Source: Russula earlei (lineage: Eukaryota; Basidiomycota; Agaricomycetes; Russulales; Russulaceae). From it: DNA of 64,000 nt. How positions within the stretch are numbered: the first letter of the stretch is position 1; each line of letters begins with the position of its first letter. Where the stretch lies: contig JAGFNK010000221.1 of the NCBI GenBank assembly GCA_025769875.1, forward strand, positions 1 through 64,000, given 5' to 3'. The translations under genes and the position numbers were made by a program. The notes under the pieces were generated by a model. That model did no database searches. It saw only the letters and a list, made by a program, of their open reading frames with translations, and was not told the DNA's origin. Below, piece after piece: positions 45,845 to 56,869 of the stretch.

Positions 45845-48800
45845 TCGCATCTAGGCAGTGGCCTGGACGCATTTTTTTTTTTTTCCATCTCATTCTATCT
45901 CTGCCGTCCTAATAACCCTCTGTCGGCGCAAGGTGAAAAGTTCTATCTTCGTTCTCGGTTTGCAGACGGCTATACCCGTTCAGAATGTAATACGATAATA
46001 CTCGACTTTCGTCCGCCTAACAGGTTGCATATATCTATACAAAGTGTGTACGCGTATGTGAGCTGACATCGCATCGTTCGCCTCCCTTCAATATCCCACT
46101 CTCTCATCTGTGTATCTCTTCTACAGATCGACGACGCACTGTGTTTTGTCCTACCTATGTAGTACCTGGATCCATCAGTATTTTTATATCAAAGTCTGTG
46201 TTTGCCTGTCCATCACGCCACGAACTCCACCATTTGGCCTGTCACCTACCGCCGTTAACCGGAAATCTCTGTTGGCGTGGTAATCTCAACACCTGCCGGC
46301 TTAATTGACGGAATCGCATCGCATCGCACCAGCACCGCACCGCACCCGACTACACTGCACTTGAACCACAGGCACTCCCTTGACCAACTCATTGTTTTTT
46401 ACGTCCTGCCCTGTCTTTTCCTGGACTAGTCGCCTTTCGAGGAGGAGGCGGAAGCGCTTAACGTGCCCAATTTTATTAATGGGGCAAGGAGGAGATAGAT
46501 GGGGCCGGGCATGTTCACCATCATGGTTAGTTCGAGTTTCACTCTCAGGCTGCAGCGTGGCACCTGGCGTTCCTGGAAACTGCCAGCTCCACTGTGACGA
46601 CCAAACTGTTTGTTTGCATTCTCGTCGTCTTCAATATCCTTCACATGCGCTCCCTCGAATTTGGAACAATTTTGACCGCGTTCGTCGGTTACTATGTTTT
46701 CCTTTGAATTCTTTTTTTTTTTTTCTTTCTTTACAATCCCCCTATCATCGATATCCCAAAGGTGGAAAGTTGGCTTACTTTTTTACTTCAAAGTTCTTCT
46801 CGGTCCGGTCCTGTTATCTGCTTTTGGTTCCGGGCATCCTAACGGTTGCTTTAAAAAGTTTTTTTTTTTTTTTTTCTCTGTAGAAGACCCACCCGGATCA
46901 TATGGGATGGCTGTGCCGTGCCGTGCTGTGCGAGGTTGAGAAGATCCAAGGACAGGATATGGATGATGACAGGACAGGACAGGACGACAGGACCTCGCCT
47001 CGGCGCTCACAACCGCACACCGCAACCTGAGGCTGCGTTGTTGACAAAAAATGCGTCCCATGCCCTTCCCCAAATCGAGGGTGCCGCTCCCCACCCCCCC
47101 GCCCCTAGCCCCCTAGCCCCCGGTTCTAGGCGACACGTTCTTCCTCCTTCTTGGAAGATGGAGCGGCCTCGTTGCCGCAAAGTTCTGGGGCGCCAAAATG
47201 ATAAGAACAGGGTCCGCGGCGTTTCCCGGCATTCACGCACTCCCGCGCCCGAGAAAGAAAAGGAGAAAGGCTACTACTACATACACGAGAAAGTCGCGGT
47301 GGCGCCTCGCAGGTCGTCCTGTAGCGCTACGGAACGAGGTGGGGCGACCGGCCAACGGCCCTTCCCTATCTCTCAGGGCGCAGGTCGGTCCACGCCGATC
47401 ATGGTGAATGAATGAGGAACGGTGACGAGAACGAGAATAACATAACGACAGAAAATAACGAAGAAAGAAAAAAACAAAACAAAACAAAAATCGGTCAAGG
47501 TTTTTTCGGCCTCTGGGACGTCTCGTTGGGGGGGGGGGGGGCCATCTACCAGGCACTCCTCATCTCGGCTATTTCTTTACCCCCGCGAGGTACTCTGTGC
47601 GAGGTTTGTTTTCTTTCCTTTTCCTGTCCTTGCCGCGGACGCGGACGCGGGAGGATGTTGTTGCCGCTCGGATACAGTATTGGTTCAATTCCCAAAGCTT
47701 TTGCATTTCCGTCCGCGTGGCACCGTGCTGTTTTTTTTTTTTTCTTTTTTTCTTTTTCATTCAGGCGGGCAACGAGCAACGACCATCTTTCTCCTGTGAT
47801 CGTCCTGTTTTTTTGACGTAGACCCCCTATTTCGTGCGGACGGCGGAAGATGCGGACCTGTGTGACAGGTGGGCCAGCTCGCGCTCGTCGGCCCATAGAA
47901 TTGCGGCACGATAGATACTAGCAATGCGCGAATCAGATACTCTTCTCGCATTTGGGTGTTTAGCTTGCTGGTTGCTGCCCCGTCGGTTGGGTGTTTACTG
48001 TAGTTCCAGCCAGGGAATCAAAACAATCGTAACGACCCCATCATGATCAGAGAGCGTTGATCCGCCGTTCGCTCAGATTTGGTATTTCCGTTGGAGCGGC
48101 TGCGGTGTACACACCATCCACATGGATGCCCTGACGGAAGGGTTCCTTCATCCATTCAACTGGGCTGGCTGGGGTCTAGTCGAGTGCGGAGTGGCAATGG
48201 TATGAACAACGTGTTGTGCGAGCCTGAGTTCCCAGCGATAGAGTTCTCCTGTGTATGTGGAAATTTCCATCCGTGATTGCGGTACGAAAAAATAAACGAG
48301 AGGAAGGGGTTCGTGAGGAACGCACACACGAGGGAGCGAAGACGATCACGACGCTCCTACGTTTTCGATATGGAGAATCCGCCGTGAGCTCCGTCATACC
48401 TTCTCGAACTAGCGTAGTAAGAGTGGGTGTATGGCCCTTTTCATAATTGGCACTCGGGCATGCGGCTCCCATGTGCAGGTGGTGGCATACAAATGCTAGG
48501 TTAGTTAGTTTGTTTGATGGTGGCGCCTTCGGGCTCCATGCTGATACACAAAGGTGCTCCGCGATCGATGTAATCGCAACCCACAGGGGGTTGGTAGCTT
48601 CCCTTCGGCGCAAGCAGGCGATATGTTCATGACAACCCGTAAGCGCTTGATCTCCAATGAAGGAATCGCCCTGGATGAACCATCGGAACCTGTTCAAAGT
48701 CGCTGGCCTGGCCGACTCGGACCCTCAATGAGGAGGGCAGGTGTCCAATGATCGCCAACGTGGGGACGAGCGTACCTACTACCCGCGGCACCCATGTTAC

Positions 48801-50404
48801 TTGCCGTTTCGCGACCCTGCCACGCCATGGGGATTTCATTTCATTTTTTCTGGAATCAGGTTAAGCTCACGGCGAGGGCCGGATGGGACGGAGCCCGATA
48901 ATTCGGGCTCGCGGGTAGATCAGATGCGGCTTTTGGTATCAGCACACCAACTCTGATAATCATCATGGACTGGAAACCACTGGAAGATCGCCGCTGACTG
49001 TCTTTCTCGCATGTTCGAGTCTAATACGGTAGACCCGAACGCGTTCCCGAACAACCTCCCCCGCCATGAAAAAAAAAGAACCAGTCCGGCGCGTCTCCTG
49101 TATCGCCAAACAACTGAACTAAGGCTAGCACGCGATCGGCATCGGCGCCAGCCTGAGCACGGTATCGTATCACAAGCATCAAGCGCACAGTGGGCTTCCA
49201 AGTAAGAATACAAACAAACAAACGTGTTTGCCTCTCGGCTCGGAAACCGCGCGGCACTCGTTCGCTCACGAGAGAATAACCAAATCTATCACTTCGGAGG
49301 CCGACCATCGGTTCGCTTCTCGCGGCTCGCGAGCCGAGCGCTCTCGCGTGCAATGATACAGGGGTGTACATAATCAATAGTCAGAAAATGAAAGTTCGCC
49401 ATAGAAGGACACGGGCGCGATGAGCGGCTGAACCTGAGTATGTTATGTTCTCCGGCGCGTCGTCGTCGCGTACGTACAAGCGAGTGGCATGCTGAGGTAA
49501 ATGACAATTGTCGACGAGGGGGATTAGGACTTCTCGACCCCCCCCTTCGGCGCCGGTCTTCCATTTGGTGTTGTGGTGAGACCGAGACGCTTGAGAGAAT
49601 TCTCGGTGGCAATATTCCAGTTTGTGTGCTCTCTCGACGTCGAGAAGGAAGATTCGGGCGCCGTAGAAAAGGGACCCTATACATGCGAACGTCCTCCAAT
49701 CACATGTATACTATGGGTGCTGTACTGTATGATCGAGGAAGCTGTTGACCAATCATCGATTGCGTGAGCTTACTGACCGTGGCAAGCTCTTTGTTCTTTG
49801 TCACGGGCGGATGATCAGTTCCTGTGGACCGCTCGCGCCTCGCGACGTGCCTGGTCCCTCGCTCGACTACTTCGTTATCGTGTTCAATCGACGCCCCCAA
49901 ACCCTTTCATACACGGATCTTTGAGGCAATCGCAGCAGGGTCGTCTGATCACGGTGGCAAGGCACCCTGGGAGAAGAACTCCGAGCGACGCAGCCAAAAG
50001 AGCCGCGTGATGTTCCAGGACGGCGTAGAAATGGTAAGCCAGACGCCACCTGTAGAGTCCTCGAGACGTCCGGTCACACGCCCCCAGGACTGGTGGGTGG
50101 GCAACGGTGCCACATGGTACCTGTGTCCGTCGATAGGTTGATAGGACAGCAGGGGAGAGAAAGGGCACCTGGCGAATTAAGCAGTTGCGATGCCCCTCAG
50201 CCACCATATACATGCTTTTGGGAAAGCCCCTGTGGCTGGGACCGTGAGAATGCCACGTGGCGGGTAGTTTGCAGATGCCTACGTGGCAACGCCCCCTTCT
50301 TCACTTACGGCCACGTACGTCCTGCGCAATTCGCAGTCCTTTTACTCTACAGACCCTCTCTCTTCCTTCTCTCTTTCCTCACGCATATATCCATATTCTA
50401 ATCT
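45845..50404. other. 4.5-kb gap rich in homopolymer runs
   Basis: The largest gene-free stretch of the left part. It contains poly-T tracts (about 45872-45886, 46707-46720, 46859-46875, 47731-47755), a run of 13-14 G (about 47528-47541) and a GGACA pentamer repeat (about 46948-46993). No recognised family in any frame and no splice-linked chain of ORFs. The right end (about 50050-50404) is the promoter and leader of the HAC1-like gene. A 12-bp palindrome GGCTCGCGAGCC lies near 49323-49334. Confidence 0.5.
50254..50320. promoter_or_regulatory. Cluster of three ACGTG-type sites before HAC1
   Basis: CCACGTGGC (around 50253-50261), CTACGTGGCA (50279-50288) and CCACGTACGT (50311-50320) lie 85-155 bp upstream of the start codon. 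ACGTG(G) is the core bound by HAC1/XBP1-type bZIPs (UPRE, ERSE), so autoregulation is plausible. Confidence 0.45.
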
Positions 50405-51558
50405 ATGGCTACCGCTAACACTGCCGACCTTGCCCTCCCGTTACCGTCACCATTGCGCACTCCAGAGTCTTCCACCTCATCTCTTCCTCCAAACTCCACG
50501 TCCAAACCTCCAGCAAAATCTCGTCCTGCACCCACATCCAATCAAGACGATTCCGCGCCTCGAAAACGCTCCCGCTCTGACATGACACCTGACGAACGCA
50601 AAGAGGCTCGCGCCCACCGAAACCGTATCGCAGCTCAGAACAGTCGCGACAAGCGCAAGGCACAGTTCTCTGCCCTCGAGGCTCGCATCAGTGAACTTGA
50701 GGCTGAAAATCGAGCCCTTCGTGCGGGTATGGCCTATCCTCTTCCAATACCTGTCGAACACAGGGCAGACGACGCTGCTCGTGAAGCAGACAATCGCGCA
50801 TTACGCGAACGTGTTCAAGCTCTTGAGAGCGCGTGGGAGGCAATCATTCGTACCCTTCATACCCACGGCACCACTGCGGGCTTGCCAACCGTCTTACCTC
50901 CACTTGGCCTAGAACAATCAAGTGCACCATCGTCGCCTTCGGCGTCCGCCTCATCCCCATCACCCGAATCTCCGACGACAACGTTCCCCGTCCTTGTACC
51001 ATCTACCCCAATCTTTTCGATTGACGACCCTGTTTTCCCTCTCTCCCCGGCACTGTCTAATCTGAGCCTCCCGTCTGGAACTCCAAGCCAGAGCATCTTC
51101 GACCTCACGCATGAGCCCACTTGCCACTCAGCACGGGTGGTGAGCGCCTCCTCTTCGGCGGCGTCCCTGCAGCGGGTGGACCCTTGCAAGCAGACGAAGA
51201 TCCTTCCATGCTATCTGATGTCGTCACAGACGAGACGATTGACGAAGCGGCGATGGATGACCTCTTCCATGAAATTTTGGCGGCACCCCTCACGCCCTCC
51301 TCCGTGGCGCCGATATTAATGAGAGACGATGCAGAAGTGCCGGGACGGGATCGGGGCTCTATTAACCCAAACACGGATGCCAAGGTGGCCAAGGAGGTGG
51401 AGCGGGAGATACAGAAATTGTTCGACATGATGCCTGTGGGCGGTTCTGCGTTTGACGGCGTATCACCTCTGCCCGCCGAAGAGAACGGTAGCACTGCGCT
51501 CGAGCTAGATCTCGGCGCGTGGGAGGCCTCAATAGGCCTCGCCCAACCAGTATTCTAA
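50405..51558 (+). CDS. HAC1: HAC1/XBP1-type bZIP transcription factor (UPR)
   Basis: bZIP at about residues 60-105: basic region KEARAHRNRIAAQNSRDKR with the NxxAAxxSR core, then a leucine zipper (LEARISELEAENRAL), as in HAC1, Ustilago Cib1 and Cryptococcus Hxl1. Unspliced, the ORF runs to 51319 (304 aa) with an unlikely basic tail. A second frame is open to 51558 with an acidic, ordered C-terminus (DETIDEAAMDDLFHEIL, EREIQKLFDMM, LELDLGAWE). Removing 51132-51169 (38 nt) joins the frames exactly and gives 371 aa. The cut sites CAG|CAC and CTG|CAGC fit the IRE1 CNG|CNG rule, and no GT-AG pair tested gives the needed shift. HAC1 activates ER chaperone and secretion genes under ER stress, after IRE1 splices its mRNA. 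Confidence 0.88.
51132..51169 (+). other. Predicted 38-nt IRE1-type unconventional intron
   Basis: Left cut between 51131 and 51132 in CTCAG|CACGG, flanked by CCAC and GTGG that can pair and put the site in a loop. Right cut between 51169 and 51170 in CCCTG|CAGCGG: the seven bases CTGCAGC can form the loop closed by CC/GG pairs. Length 38 is 2 modulo 3, the shift needed to enter the downstream activation-domain frame. Confidence 0.75.
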
Positions 51559-52503
51559 AACATTGATCATACCCAGGGTTTCTGTACTCAACTCCCATTT
51601 CCTTTTCATCTCGCATCGGTTTTGGTCTATATATGTGTCTCGGTTCCTTTCTTTTCCTGTCTTGTATCGTCAGTGTTATACGCATCGTCGTCTGGCTTTA
51701 TGACTTTTGTTTCACGGTACTTTTACGATACGGTCTTCCTCCATCCCCCCCCCCCCCGCCCACGATTACTCCATCTGTACGAGTGATGTCCACCCGTGCA
51801 GAGGGCGCTTGTACGCGCACAGACTCTGGCTTACTGCTCGTCTCGCTGTTCCCACTGTAGTACGCGATTCTCCCTCTCGGGGTCGAGAGACGCGTAGTTG
51901 CAGTGGTGAGCGCGGATTGGCGTGATATGTCAGCTTGGATGTGCGGTGTGTTCGCGTTCTCCGTCGCGTGTTGGTCTGTCCGAGTCGAGATGGGGTTGAT
52001 CATCGCTTGTTTTCGCGGTGGTGGAGGACCATGTCCAGGATGGCGTACGTATGTGGAGCAAAGTTATTTAATACAGAACGTCTTTGCAACAAATTTGCGG
52101 ATGAACCCTCTACTCTGAACCTTGAACTCGAAGCACAGTCATCAAAATTTGCTGCGTCAGGCACTGGTGGCCTATTCGTGAACGTTATGACGGGGGGGAT
52201 AAGAGATATCTGGCCCGTTCAAACAGACTTTATGCTATTATGCTTTCTACTCTTTCTACTTGTCGCGCGGGTCATTCACATGTGCGTCGTGCACCTCTGG
52301 TGGGTAATCCATGCGACCCGGTCGTTCTGGCGAACAGTAGTGCAAGTATTATGGCCCCATTAAAGACGACATTTCTGGGTTGATACAACAAACAGCGAGC
52401 AGCACCGCGACCGGAAACTATTTCTTCGATTCTCGTCTTTCTTCCCCGCGGAGAGCGCTGCAAGTCACGGTGCGGTGGGGGTTAGCGGGTCTCCACGCCC
52501 TCG
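51559..52503. other. Intergenic between convergent genes
   Basis: About 945 bp including HAC1 3' UTR, with a C-run near 51747-51756. No gene supported. Confidence 0.5.
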
Positions 52504-53052
52504 TCAATCGTCATCGTCCTCCCCTGGGTTGAGACCGGCACGTTTGTGTGCCTCGTTGGAAGTGTAGTCCACCCGCTTCCCACGTGTGCGGCGACCCGGG
52601 AGGATTGCAGCGGGATCGATGCGCTTAAGGGGAGAGCAGGATCGTCATCAGATATGAAAACAGGTCGGAGAGGATCGTGACTATAGCCTACCCCCTCATC
52701 GTCTTCGTCCTCGTCTTCATCGTCATCGTCTTCATCCATCTCCACATCCTCCTCGTCTTCCTCCTCGTCTTCGTCGTCTTCGTCTTCGTCTTCGTCATCG
52801 TCGTCATCTTCGTCGTCATCGTCGTCGTCGTCATCATCAACGGCTTTTTTATGCCCTTGGCGCACACCACCGGAAGCCGGGGCCTTGCCCTTTCCCTTAC
52901 CAGGGGACCCGGGTTTCGTCGGGCTCTTTGCACGCTGCGCCTTACCCCTGTGAAAGGCGGAATCAGCGATAAGGCGCTCTCGCGCACGCGGGAGATGCGA
53001 CAAGACACATGGCTTACACGGTGGACGAGGGCTTTTTAGCAATCGAGGACAT
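52504..53052 (-). CDS. CHZ1: CHZ1-type histone H2A.Z-H2B chaperone
   Basis: Exons, leftwards: 53052-53018, 52947-52692, 52623-52504; 136 aa, phases consistent. Basic start (MSSIAKKPSS, KAQRAKSPTKPG), a long Asp/Glu stretch of about 45 residues encoded by a GAT/GAC/GAA-rich microsatellite (52693-52840), then the CHZ motif: IDPAAILP, GRRTRGKRVDY and an acidic end. CHZ1 binds H2A.Z-H2B dimers in the nucleus and delivers them for SWR1-dependent exchange. The final exon is set by the CHZ motif; reading through its intron gives a longer frame (to 52482) without it. Confidence 0.88.
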
Positions 53053-53412
53053 GTGTGGTCTTTGTTCGTTTTGGACAGCGATAGGCGGGATCGACGACAG
53101 ATCCGTATTTTTTTTTTGAACGAACACGGACACCGTTGCGTTGGTCAGACGTTCACACGGCGCTCATTGGCTGGACTGATTGCATAAGCTATGCAAAGCA
53201 GATGCCCAATTGGGGCCCCCGCTCTCCTCATCCCCTCGTCACCGGATTCACCGTCCACTGCATGTTCGACCTCGCCTCAAAGGGAGGAGTTGCGGCTTGG
53301 TCTTTCATCGGCTACCGGCACAGCATCATCATCGACCACCACCATTTCGTGTGGCGCCACCCACCTCCTTCCCCTGAGCTCCCATCCTTTATTGTCCTCT
53401 CATGTGTGGGTT
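53053..53412. other. Spacer, last unique DNA before the repeat-rich region
   Basis: Includes the CHZ1 promoter side and a T-tract near 53108-53117. Overlapping short frames at 53136-53423 show no motif. Confidence 0.4.
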
Positions 53413-53750
53413 GGTTGGAATAAAGATTATGGTGGGGACAGTTATCTGTTGGAGATTCCCCTCAAAGTGTGTCTCTTGTGTTCTTCTGGTTTCACCCTTG
53501 CTTACATCTGACCAATTGATGTCATCACATTCACATCCAGCTCTGCAAGTGCATATATTGAGTGTTCACTGCATGACTAGGCAGTGAGCACTTGATATAT
53601 GCACTTGCCGAGCTCTGGACTTGAAAGTTGAGGTATGATGACATCAATTGGTCAGATGTAAGCAAGGGTGAAAACAGAAGAACACAAGAGACACACTTCA
53701 AGGGGAATCTCCAACAGATACCTGTCCCCACCATAATCTTTATTCCAACC
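53413..53750. repeat. 338-bp palindrome made of an inverted gene fragment
   Basis: Left arm 53413-53572 and right arm 53581-53750 are reverse complements around an 8-nt centre (53573-53580). The outer roughly 124 bp of the arms differ at about four positions; the inner parts are more diverged. Both arms encode, outward to inward, the peptide WNKDYGGD.YLLEIPL followed by VCLLCSS; on the right arm (minus strand) coding-like sequence continues upstream (WVLPKG just before, DLEDTFEVHYVLK farther). So it looks like an inverted duplication of a gene or transposon fragment. Transcription would give a long hairpin RNA. Confidence 0.88.
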
Positions 53751-56221
53751 CTTTGGTAACACCCATTTGTACTTCTTGTCTGAGCCCAGAAGGTCTTGAG
53801 GACATAGTGAACCTCAAATGTATCCTCCAAGTCAGAATCTGTCATCAACTTTGCTGATGGTGACAGGTTTGATTAAAACTGCAAGCTTCCTTCATTATTT
53901 TAGATGGCAGTGTCACCCTCTCGTACCCTGTATGCTATGCCCTCTTTAATACTGCTACAGGATGATCTGGACAATCCGCTTGATCGCAGTCGACTGGACA
54001 CCGCCACACCATGTTACACATCCTGCGCACTCTAGACCTCCCACCCACAAAGATTTCTCCCTGTTCTGTGTTAGCAACACTGATGGCTTATACGCAGTGA
54101 CACCATGAGGTTAAGCATCACCATCATGCATCCTCAGTTTTTCGCTGTTGCCATTTTGCGATGATGCAATATCTACATCGCACTTCAAACCACAGACAGG
54201 GATCCGTGTTACAAAGAAAGGGCAGAACAACCCCGCACCCCTGTCACCAGTTGCAACATGCGCCCGTCCTTGCCAACGCGCATACTATAGCACGCCTGGT
54301 GACCTCGCTTTGACCTGCGTAGTGGCAGTCGTCCCTGACCAGCATTGATTTCCTATTCATGAGCGACACCGTGCCGTCTGCTCCCACTTGTATGGTCGTC
54401 GCGCATCCCAGATTAATCTCCATCGCAGCTTTCAACCACTACATGACTGTGCAGCCTGAAACGCTGCAGGGATTTGTTGCGATGGGAAGGTGATGATGCA
54501 CACGAGAACCGAGGTGACTTCAGACCGTGCCCCAAGTACTGGCGGCCAGAACAACCATCACCCTAGTTCTTCTGTTTTATCGTGTGCGCTTGATGTGTGC
54601 TCTCGGGACAAAATCCTGATGGGGGAAAATTCTGGCCAAGGGACAGGGTAGGCAAAGGGGGGCCCGTCAACGCGGAAGAAGGATCACGCATCTGATCGTT
54701 CAATGGAGGGTGCCGTTGTTGTTGGTGTCGGTCTGGGCTGCTTCACTGCTTCATAGAGGGGATGCCCATGGGAGAAAACAGGATGAATGGCAGACTTGGG
54801 TGGGCGGCAGACTCCTTCGTGCATGGGGAAGCAAGGCAAGCCGCACTTTGTTGACCCTGATCCAAACAACAACATTGTGTGGATTGGCATTTTTCTGGCG
54901 CTCCATGCTCCGCTCCGAAGCCTCTTTGAACCTGATTGGAGTGTACGTAAAACACACATGTCCAGAAAGAAAGGTTCGCGTGTGCCCACTGGTCTAAATG
55001 GACCAATCAATCAAAAGCTAGATCCACGTTGAGAATAGACCCATTGCAGTGAGGACAATGGCAGTGATGACAATGGGACGATTTGAAGTCGCTTCCATGA
55101 AGAAGAAGCGAGGGGGTGGCAGTGTCAGTGGCAAGGCCTGCATGTGACAAACCATTGAAGCCGCAATACAGCCAAGGGCATACTTCAACTGAAGATACAC
55201 TGTGGGTATCACGTACCGTAATATAATGTGCCAGCGAAGTAGGACACCAACTTCGAAAGGTGCGATGAAAAGGGATTGATTAGTGGTACCGTACTTTCCT
55301 TTTTTTGAGGAAATGACAACCAACCACAGGAGTAACAATTAATGATCTCCCCAGCGACCTACACCAGACCACCGAAAATCCCCAAATCCGAATGATAGTG
55401 GCTGGATCGAGCTCAACTTATTAAGGTTTGTCAATTCAACCTTAATTGCACGGATTCCCAACATCGCATTCTGGCGAATTGAACGGGTCAGCTGAACAAC
55501 TACAAGCAAGGTCATTGGTTGGATAGGGGATTCGCGTGCGTGTAGGTGTGGCCACACTGTGCGAGCTGCTTTGCGGGCGCCACCTCTGACTGAAATGACT
55601 TGTTGGTGGTGGAGAGCGAGATGCCGGCTGACGGCAATTGGTACCTGTTCTCTCCTCCACTGCACACCGCCAACTTCTGGCTTGCCATTCTAGCCCCGTT
55701 TCTTATAAATGATCTACTGACTCTGAGCGTCCGGCATCGCCACCTATACGCCCTCCTTTACGACTAATATGCATTTTTCTGACTCGGGGGTCGCGCCGTA
55801 TAATGGGCGTTTGGTGTCTCCACTTGTTATGGTAAACGTAAAACTGGGGTGAATCACTTAAAGGCGCAAAGTTCGTAATTGTGTCCCTCTGTGCTGGGCG
55901 TGATCCCGATTCCTAGTTAGCTCTGGTCTGCTCAACCGGATCATAACATAACCAGCACTCGCTTCACCTGCTTCACCTGCTTCACCTGCTTCATCTGTGG
56001 CCATACCTAAAGTAGCGACAGCATATGCGCTTCGGTTGTCCTCTTTACGTCTTTCGTTGTCATCATCCCTGGGTTCTGCTCCAAGTGAGTGGTGAGTGGA
56101 GCCTACGACGGCTGGGTTTGGTGGCGTTGGCGCTTATCTGGGGGTGAACCTCACCAGAGATGATAAAAGGGGACATCGCTTCGATGGATGATGATAAGCT
56201 TTTCTTCCATTGAGCTTTAGC
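53751..56221. other. Repeat-rich spacer, no firm gene
   Basis: About 2.5 kb. Remnant-like coding sequence on the minus strand at 53751-53850. A very weak two-exon candidate lies at 55688-55442 (minus), about 63 aa with a 58-nt putative intron and no known family. A tandem CTTCACCTG nonamer (about 55961-55998) precedes the PLAC8 gene. Confidence 0.4.
55961..55998. repeat. Tandem 9-bp repeat (CTTCACCTG)n
   Basis: Four consecutive copies, the last with one change; a similar pair occurs near 57160-57175. Confidence 0.8.
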
Positions 56222-56869
56222 ATGTCAGCGGATACTAGGGGCTATCCAGTCGGCACCCAGCCCAAGGTGTGTGCTCCCCCAGATCCTTTTTGGTCAGTGT
56301 GTTCATTTACTTACATGTTCGCGTTCTTCGCAGGCGACTGCCCCAATGTCGACGGACGGTGGCAACAAAAATGCTCTGAATCGTCCAATTGGACCAGATG
56401 GGAAGCGCGATTGGAGCTATGGTCTATGTTCCTGCTTCTCCGCGTGCGGCCTTTGTACGTTTAAAATAGCCAAAGCTGCTCCACGTTCACATCCCCTGCA
56501 GGCTGCTGGGCTGTTTGCTGCCCCTGTGTCGTTTACAGCAAGAACAGGCAGCGCTTGCGCAGTTTGCAGCATCAAGGCGCACCTCTTCCCGGTGGTGGTG
56601 AAAGATATGACGACTACTGCTTCATTTACGGCTGCCTGACAGTAGTTACTGGCTATGGTTGGGTACTGCACGTATGTTGCGATGTTGATGAACCCGCATG
56701 TGCATTTGGCTCACATGACGCTCAGATCAACCAAGCTACCGATGTCCGTGAACGTTATGGCATTCGTGGCAGCCCTATTTGTGATTGCTTCAAGGCGTGG
56801 TGTTGCCGTCCTTGCTCGCTCACCCAAGAGCGCCGGGAGATTGAGTTGGAGGAGAACAGTTTGTTGTGA
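56222..56869 (+). CDS. PLAC8-family cysteine-rich protein
   Basis: Exons 56222-56266, 56334-56454, 56502-56671, 56726-56869; 159 aa, all phases agree. The PLAC8 hallmark is present: DWSYGLCSCFSACGLC, then CWAVCCPCVVYSKNR; the second conserved part is RYGIRGSPICDCFKAWCC with RPCSLTQE and ERREIELEE. Family members (plant FWL/PCR1, fungal FCR1-like) are membrane-associated proteins linked to cadmium/zinc transport, calcium handling or size control; the fungal role is not settled. It stands alone in a repeat-rich region but has an intact coding frame and normal introns. Confidence 0.9.

Noticed and set aside
51120..51180. Conventional GT-AG intron (33 or 36 nt) in the HAC1-like gene
   Set aside because: Both lengths are multiples of three and do not connect the bZIP frame with the downstream activation-domain frame.
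52482..53042. 186-codon minus-strand ORF read straight through
   Set aside because: Reading through the last intron loses the CHZ motif; the three-exon CHZ1 model is preferred.
54684..55665. Several 80-108-codon minus-strand ORFs
   Set aside because: No motifs; overlapping in several frames on both strands, as expected by chance in this composition.
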